A DNA stretch of 64,000 nt from Sphingobacterium allocomposti (GTDB lineage Bacteria; Bacteroidota; Bacteroidia; Sphingobacteriales; Sphingobacteriaceae), in the NCBI RefSeq assembly GCF_008124885.1, contig NZ_VNHX01000014.1, forward strand, positions 26,779 through 90,778, given 5' to 3'. This document shows positions 60,898-64,000 of the stretch, one piece after another. Each line of letters begins with the position of its first letter. The first letter of the stretch is position 1. Both the position numbers and the translations under genes were made by a program. The notes under the pieces were generated by a model, which was not told the origin of the DNA, ran no database searches, and saw only the letters and a program-made list of their open reading frames with translations.

Positions 60898-61671
60898 TTA
60901 TTTGCTACGTTGGCGGATTGCTTCGTAAATAACTACCCCGGCCGAAACCGACACATTCAAAGACGCAATCTCGCCCGCCATCGGTATCTTGGCTAGCTTA
61001 TCAGCCATGCGTATCAGATCGTCCGACACGCCTACATCCTCAGCGCCGAGGATGATACAGGTAGGCAGCGTATAGTCGACATCGTATATGGAATCCTGCG
61101 TTTTTTCGGTACTCACGACAAGCTGTACACCGGAATCAATCAAGAAACGGCCGGCTAGTCGCAGCGAGTCTTCACGGCAGACGGGTATCTTATATAGCGC
61201 ACCGGCAGACGTCTTAATGGCGTCAGGATTGATCTCTGCAGATCCTTTTTTCGGAACAATAATCGCGTGAACACCGGCACACTCTGCCGTACGGGCAATG
61301 GCGCCCATATTCCGGACATCTGTCACTCCATCAAGCAACAGGAGTAAAGGTGTATCTCCGCGCTCATAGATGGCCGGCAGTACATCTTCAATACGCTGAT
61401 AGGTGATGGGCGATATAACGGCAATAACGCCTTGATGGTTCTTCCGCGTAATACGGTTGAGCTTCTCTACCGGAACCTGCTGAAAACCGATTCCGTGCTC
61501 CTTCAACAGGCTTTTTAATTCCAGGAACAGACTCCCACTCAGTCCCCGCTGAACAAAAAGTGACTCAATCTCTTTTCCGCTATCGATCGCCTCGATAACC
61601 GCCCGGATTCCGAAAACCATCTGATTGGATTCTCTTTTTTCTCCCCTTTCTTTTCGCTGGAAATTCTGCAT
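60898..61671 (-). CDS. rlmB: 23S rRNA (guanosine-2'-O-)-methyltransferase RlmB, TrmH family
   Basis: SPOUT-class methyltransferase, expected to modify G2251 of 23S rRNA. The N-terminal substrate-binding domain has MVFGIRAVIEAIDSGKEIESLFV. The SPOUT domain has motif 1 VRNMGAIARTAECAGV, motif 2 IILGAEDVGVSDDL and motif 3 IPMAGEIASLNVSVSAGVVIYEAIRQR with the trefoil knot. The start is ATG 61671 (257 aa); an upstream TTG is not needed. HPP follows closely. Confidence 0.93.
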   Translation of the reverse strand: MQNFQRKERGEKRESNQMVFGIRAVIEAIDSGKEIESLFVQRGLSGSLFLELKSLLKEHGIGFQQVPVEKLNRITRKNHQGVIAVISPITYQRIEDVLPAIYERGDTPLLLLLDGVTDVRNMGAIARTAECAGVHAIIVPKKGSAEINPDAIKTSAGALYKIPVCREDSLRLAGRFLIDSGVQLVVSTEKTQDSIYDVDYTLPTCIILGAEDVGVSDDLIRMADKLAKIPMAGEIASLNVSVSAGVVIYEAIRQRSK

Positions 61672-61749
61672 TTTCAAATTTAAAAAAATAAGTTGATATG
61701 GTTGGCAATGGTTGATAAAGTTGATATGTTGACCCTGATAAGATAAGCT

Positions 61750-61786
61750 CTCTCCTATCTAACATCTAGCGTCTAACATCTAATAT
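61750..61786. repeat. Short heptad tract between dnaX and rlmB
   Basis: A run of five heptamers ending in TCTA (CTATCTA, ACATCTA, GCGTCTA, ACATCTA, ATATCTA) lies immediately after the dnaX stop. It has the same 7-bp period as the larger arrays but a different core sequence. Confidence 0.75.
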
Positions 61787-63592
61787 CTACTGCAACCCTA
61801 AATTAAAAGCCTTGCGCAGGGTTTCCAGCGCCGGATTTTTCGAAACCATGGCCTGATATTTTTCTTGCGACGTGTAAGGCTTCCGGACTTTCGTCATCTC
61901 GACCTGCACCCCCTGAATGTCCAGCGCAAAATTGTGCAGTTCCACGCGGAGGTAGTTAAGAATATCGATCTTTCCCAGCTTGAGCTCATCCATCTGCACG
62001 CCGTTCTCCACATCCACTTCGATCAGGGTCCCATTCAGTCGTGGTGTGTTGGCGGTCATGATAGTATACAGGGTGATCCGGCTGGTCTGTTTCAGTTGAT
62101 CCGCGAAGCTATTCCATTTTGAAAGAAAAGCATTTAACGTTACCTCCCTGAACTCACTTCCTTGTACAAGGTCCGGTTCGTCAGTCGCTTCCTCAGCCTT
62201 TTCCTCGAAGATCGTGTTTAGGTTCGGCACGTTAACCGAAGATGATATCTTACCCCAACCTTTCTTGGGAGGAGCTGTAGCTACCGTCGGCTGACTGGAC
62301 GTCGCCGCCGTAGCGGTTGAAGATGCTGTAGGCGATGTTGGAGCGGTTTCGGTTACAGGTGGAGACATCGGCTTCACTGCAGGAGGCGTCCCGCTGGCTG
62401 ATGCTACCGGGCGGCTTACTGTTGGCTGCTCAGGGAGTTTTTTTTTTACCTCAGACGAAGCTGAGGGCACCGGAATTCCCTGCTTACTGAGCGTGATGGC
62501 TGCCGTGATGTGGCACATCTTTAACAGCGCCAGCTCCACCTGCAGACGTTGGTTTTTACTGCCTTTATAGTTTATCTCACATTGATTGGCAATGTTCAAC
62601 GCCGATAATAAAAGGCCGGAACTCAAACGCTGCGCCTGTTCCAGGTATCTACGCTTGATGTTTTCACTCACTTCGAGCAGCTTCAGCGTAGAAGGCTCCT
62701 TCGAAACCAATAGATTCCGGATATGAGTAGCTAGACCGCTGATGAAGTGTCCCCCATCAAAGCCGTTATTTAACACTTTGTCAAAAATCAAAAGTGCCTG
62801 AGCTGCATCTTCGCCGGCAATGCTATCCATCAGCTGAAAATAGTAATCATAATCGAGGATGTTAAGATTACTGATAACTGCCTGGTAAGATATATTTTTA
62901 TTCGAGAAGCTAACGATCTGGTCAAACATCGACAGGGCGTCGCGAAGCCCGCCGTCGGCCTTCTGTGCGATGACATGCAGGCCATCCGCCTCAAATGTGA
63001 TAGCTTCCTTCTGGGCGATACTTGCCAGGTGGTTGGCCATATCCTCTACCTTTATCCGGTTGAAATCAAAAATCTGACAGCGGGAAAGGATGGTCGGAAG
63101 GATTTTGTGCTTCTCGGTTGTCGCCAAAATAAATATAGCGTATGACGGTGGCTCTTCCAATGTCTTCAGGAAGGCATTAAATGCAGCCTGAGACAGCATG
63201 TGCACCTCATCAATGATGTAGATTTTATATTTTCCGGCTTGTGGTGGGATGCGTACTTGCTCGATAAGGCTACGGATGTCATCCACCGAATTGTTGGAGG
63301 CTGCGTCCAGCTCATGGATGCTGAAAGAATTCCCGTTCTGGAACGATCGGCAGCTTTCACAGGTCCCACAGGCCTCAACGCCTTCGGCAAGGTGTTCACA
63401 ATTTATTGTTTTCGCCAGGATACGCGCACACGTTGTCTTCCCAACACCACGCGGCCCGCAGAACAAAAAGGCCTGCGCCAGCTGGTTGTTGTGGATGGCA
63501 TTCTTGAGCGTACTTGTAATATGCTGTTGGCCGACGACTGAATCGAAGGTTACTGGGCGATATTTGCGTGCCGAAACAATAAAATTATCCAT
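61787..63592 (-). CDS. dnaX: DNA polymerase III subunits gamma and tau
   Basis: Clamp-loader ATPase of the replisome. The N-terminal AAA+ domain has Walker A FCGPRGVGKTTCARIL, a four-Cys zinc module (CEHLAEGVEACGTCESC), Walker B IYIIDEVHMLS and ATTEKHKILPTILSRCQIFDF. The collar domain follows to about 365. A Pro/Ser/Thr-rich linker (about 375-460) and a C-terminal tau-like part complete 601 aa. No frameshift heptamer was examined for a short gamma form. The ATG is preceded by TATCTTCG-TGCA. Confidence 0.94.
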   Translation of the reverse strand: MDNFIVSARKYRPVTFDSVVGQQHITSTLKNAIHNNQLAQAFLFCGPRGVGKTTCARILAKTINCEHLAEGVEACGTCESCRSFQNGNSFSIHELDAASNNSVDDIRSLIEQVRIPPQAGKYKIYIIDEVHMLSQAAFNAFLKTLEEPPSYAIFILATTEKHKILPTILSRCQIFDFNRIKVEDMANHLASIAQKEAITFEADGLHVIAQKADGGLRDALSMFDQIVSFSNKNISYQAVISNLNILDYDYYFQLMDSIAGEDAAQALLIFDKVLNNGFDGGHFISGLATHIRNLLVSKEPSTLKLLEVSENIKRRYLEQAQRLSSGLLLSALNIANQCEINYKGSKNQRLQVELALLKMCHITAAITLSKQGIPVPSASSEVKKKLPEQPTVSRPVASASGTPPAVKPMSPPVTETAPTSPTASSTATAATSSQPTVATAPPKKGWGKISSSVNVPNLNTIFEEKAEEATDEPDLVQGSEFREVTLNAFLSKWNSFADQLKQTSRITLYTIMTANTPRLNGTLIEVDVENGVQMDELKLGKIDILNYLRVELHNFALDIQGVQVEMTKVRKPYTSQEKYQAMVSKNPALETLRKAFNLGLQ

Positions 63593-63596
63593 TGCA

Positions 63597-63604
63597 CGAA
63601 GATA
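63597..63604 (-). promoter_or_regulatory. -7-like box TATCTTCG of dnaX
   Basis: TATCTTCG differs from TAnnTTTG at one position and is followed by TGCA and the dnaX ATG, the same four-base spacing as at several other genes in the window. Confidence 0.5.
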
Positions 63605-63639
63605 AGGATTTTAGCAAGTAAAAAGTAAACTTGAAAAGT

Positions 63640-64000
63640 AAAAAAAGCAAAAGTAAGTTAGAAATTGAGCATCACGCTGAGCTGTAAAGTTGTTGATGTG
63701 TAAAGTCGTAAAGCGAAGCTGGAAGGGAATGGTTAATGGCAGATGGCAAATGGCAAATGGCAAATGGCAAATGGCTGATAGCTGATAGCTATAAGCCGCG
63801 AAGTTGTTGATTTGTAAAGTCGTAAAGCGAAGCTGGAAGGGAATGGTTAATGGCAGATGGCAAATGGCTGATAGCTGATAGCTATAAGCCGCGAAGTTGT
63901 TGATTTGTAAAGTCGTAAAGCGAAGCTGGAAGGGAATGGTTAATGGCAGATGGCAAATGGCAAATGGCAAATGGCTGATAGCTGATAGCTATAAGCCGTG
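63640..64000. repeat. Composite heptad/octamer array at the window end
   Basis: Units of an octamer part (AAGTTGTTGATTTGTAAAG) and a heptad part (AGATGGC, AAATGGC, TGATAGC) begin at 63687, 63801 and 63894, with the next due just past the end. Periods are 114, 93 and about 107, differing by exactly 21 and 14. A 119-codon frame on the minus strand through the array is a repeat artefact. The array continues beyond the window. Confidence 0.93.

Noticed and set aside
63611..63970. 119-codon ORF on the minus strand
   Set aside because: It is made entirely of heptad and octamer repeats (AICHLPF-type periodic translation) and stays open because two unit lengths are multiples of three.

Overview
The window reads as a chromosomal segment of a Bacteroidota bacterium, most likely family Sphingobacteriaceae. 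The support is the gene set (PUR-family DUF3276 protein, long NusB, a DUF1573/yajC/ybbR/coaE cluster, LytTR two-component pair, TonB receptor), the absence of clear Shine-Dalgarno sequences, and many -7 boxes of the Bacteroidota type TAnnTTTG. No phage, integrase, transposase, plasmid or CRISPR locus is visible. Most of the window is housekeeping; the unusual material lies between genes.

Layout. 1-5 kb: the end of clpP, clpX, AMP nucleosidase, a cystathionine beta-synthase-like enzyme and an FkbM methyltransferase. 5-14.8 kb (mostly minus strand): ftsB/divIC, eno, carA, ywbE, rseP, dxr, a membrane protein, a DPP-IV-like peptidase and the PUR protein. 15-19.7 kb: a LiaF-like membrane protein, LytS-type kinase, LytTR regulator, a secreted serine hydrolase and a thioredoxin-like protein. 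19.8-25.2 kb: purN, 2 kb of repeats, a secreted esterase and purH. 25.4-31.9 kb (minus): a 38-aa membrane peptide, MBL-fold nuclease, coaE, ybbR, a tandem repeat array, yajC, DUF1573 lipoprotein, nusB and a leucine-dehydrogenase-like gene. 32-39.4 kb (plus): ABC exporter half, DUF3857 protein, BamA-like barrel and TonB receptor. 39.4-48.4 kb: methyltransferase, Cof phosphatase, trxB, exonuclease, SRPBCC protein, pyrE, NUDIX, Spy-like protein, tRNA-Leu(CAA), PhoB-type regulator and TlpA-like lipoprotein. 48.4-58.6 kb: alaS, two Usp proteins, OmpA, DEAD-box helicase and acyl-CoA synthetase. 58.6-60.3 kb: a small accessory stretch with an XRE regulator and small peptides. 60.3-64 kb: HPP protein, rlmB, dnaX and another repeat array.

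Four signals stand out. (1) Intergenic DNA is repeatedly built from 7-bp (and some 8-bp) periodic units; composite unit lengths differ mainly by multiples of 7, and a 230-bp element occurs three times. (2) At least seven genes have their -7 box ending 4-6 nt before the start codon, which predicts leaderless or nearly leaderless mRNAs. (3) Two inverted repeats with almost the same loop lie over and just downstream of the eno promoter, and an intrinsic-terminator hairpin sits in the predicted carA leader. (4) Several small membrane peptides and operator-like palindromes are present, chiefly around the XRE gene.

Functional links: ClpX with ClpP; carA, pyrE, purN and purH in nucleotide synthesis; yajC, rseP, the BamA-like protein and OmpA in the envelope; nusB, rlmB, alaS and the DEAD helicase in RNA and translation. 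All functions are inferred by reading motifs by eye; no database search was run.
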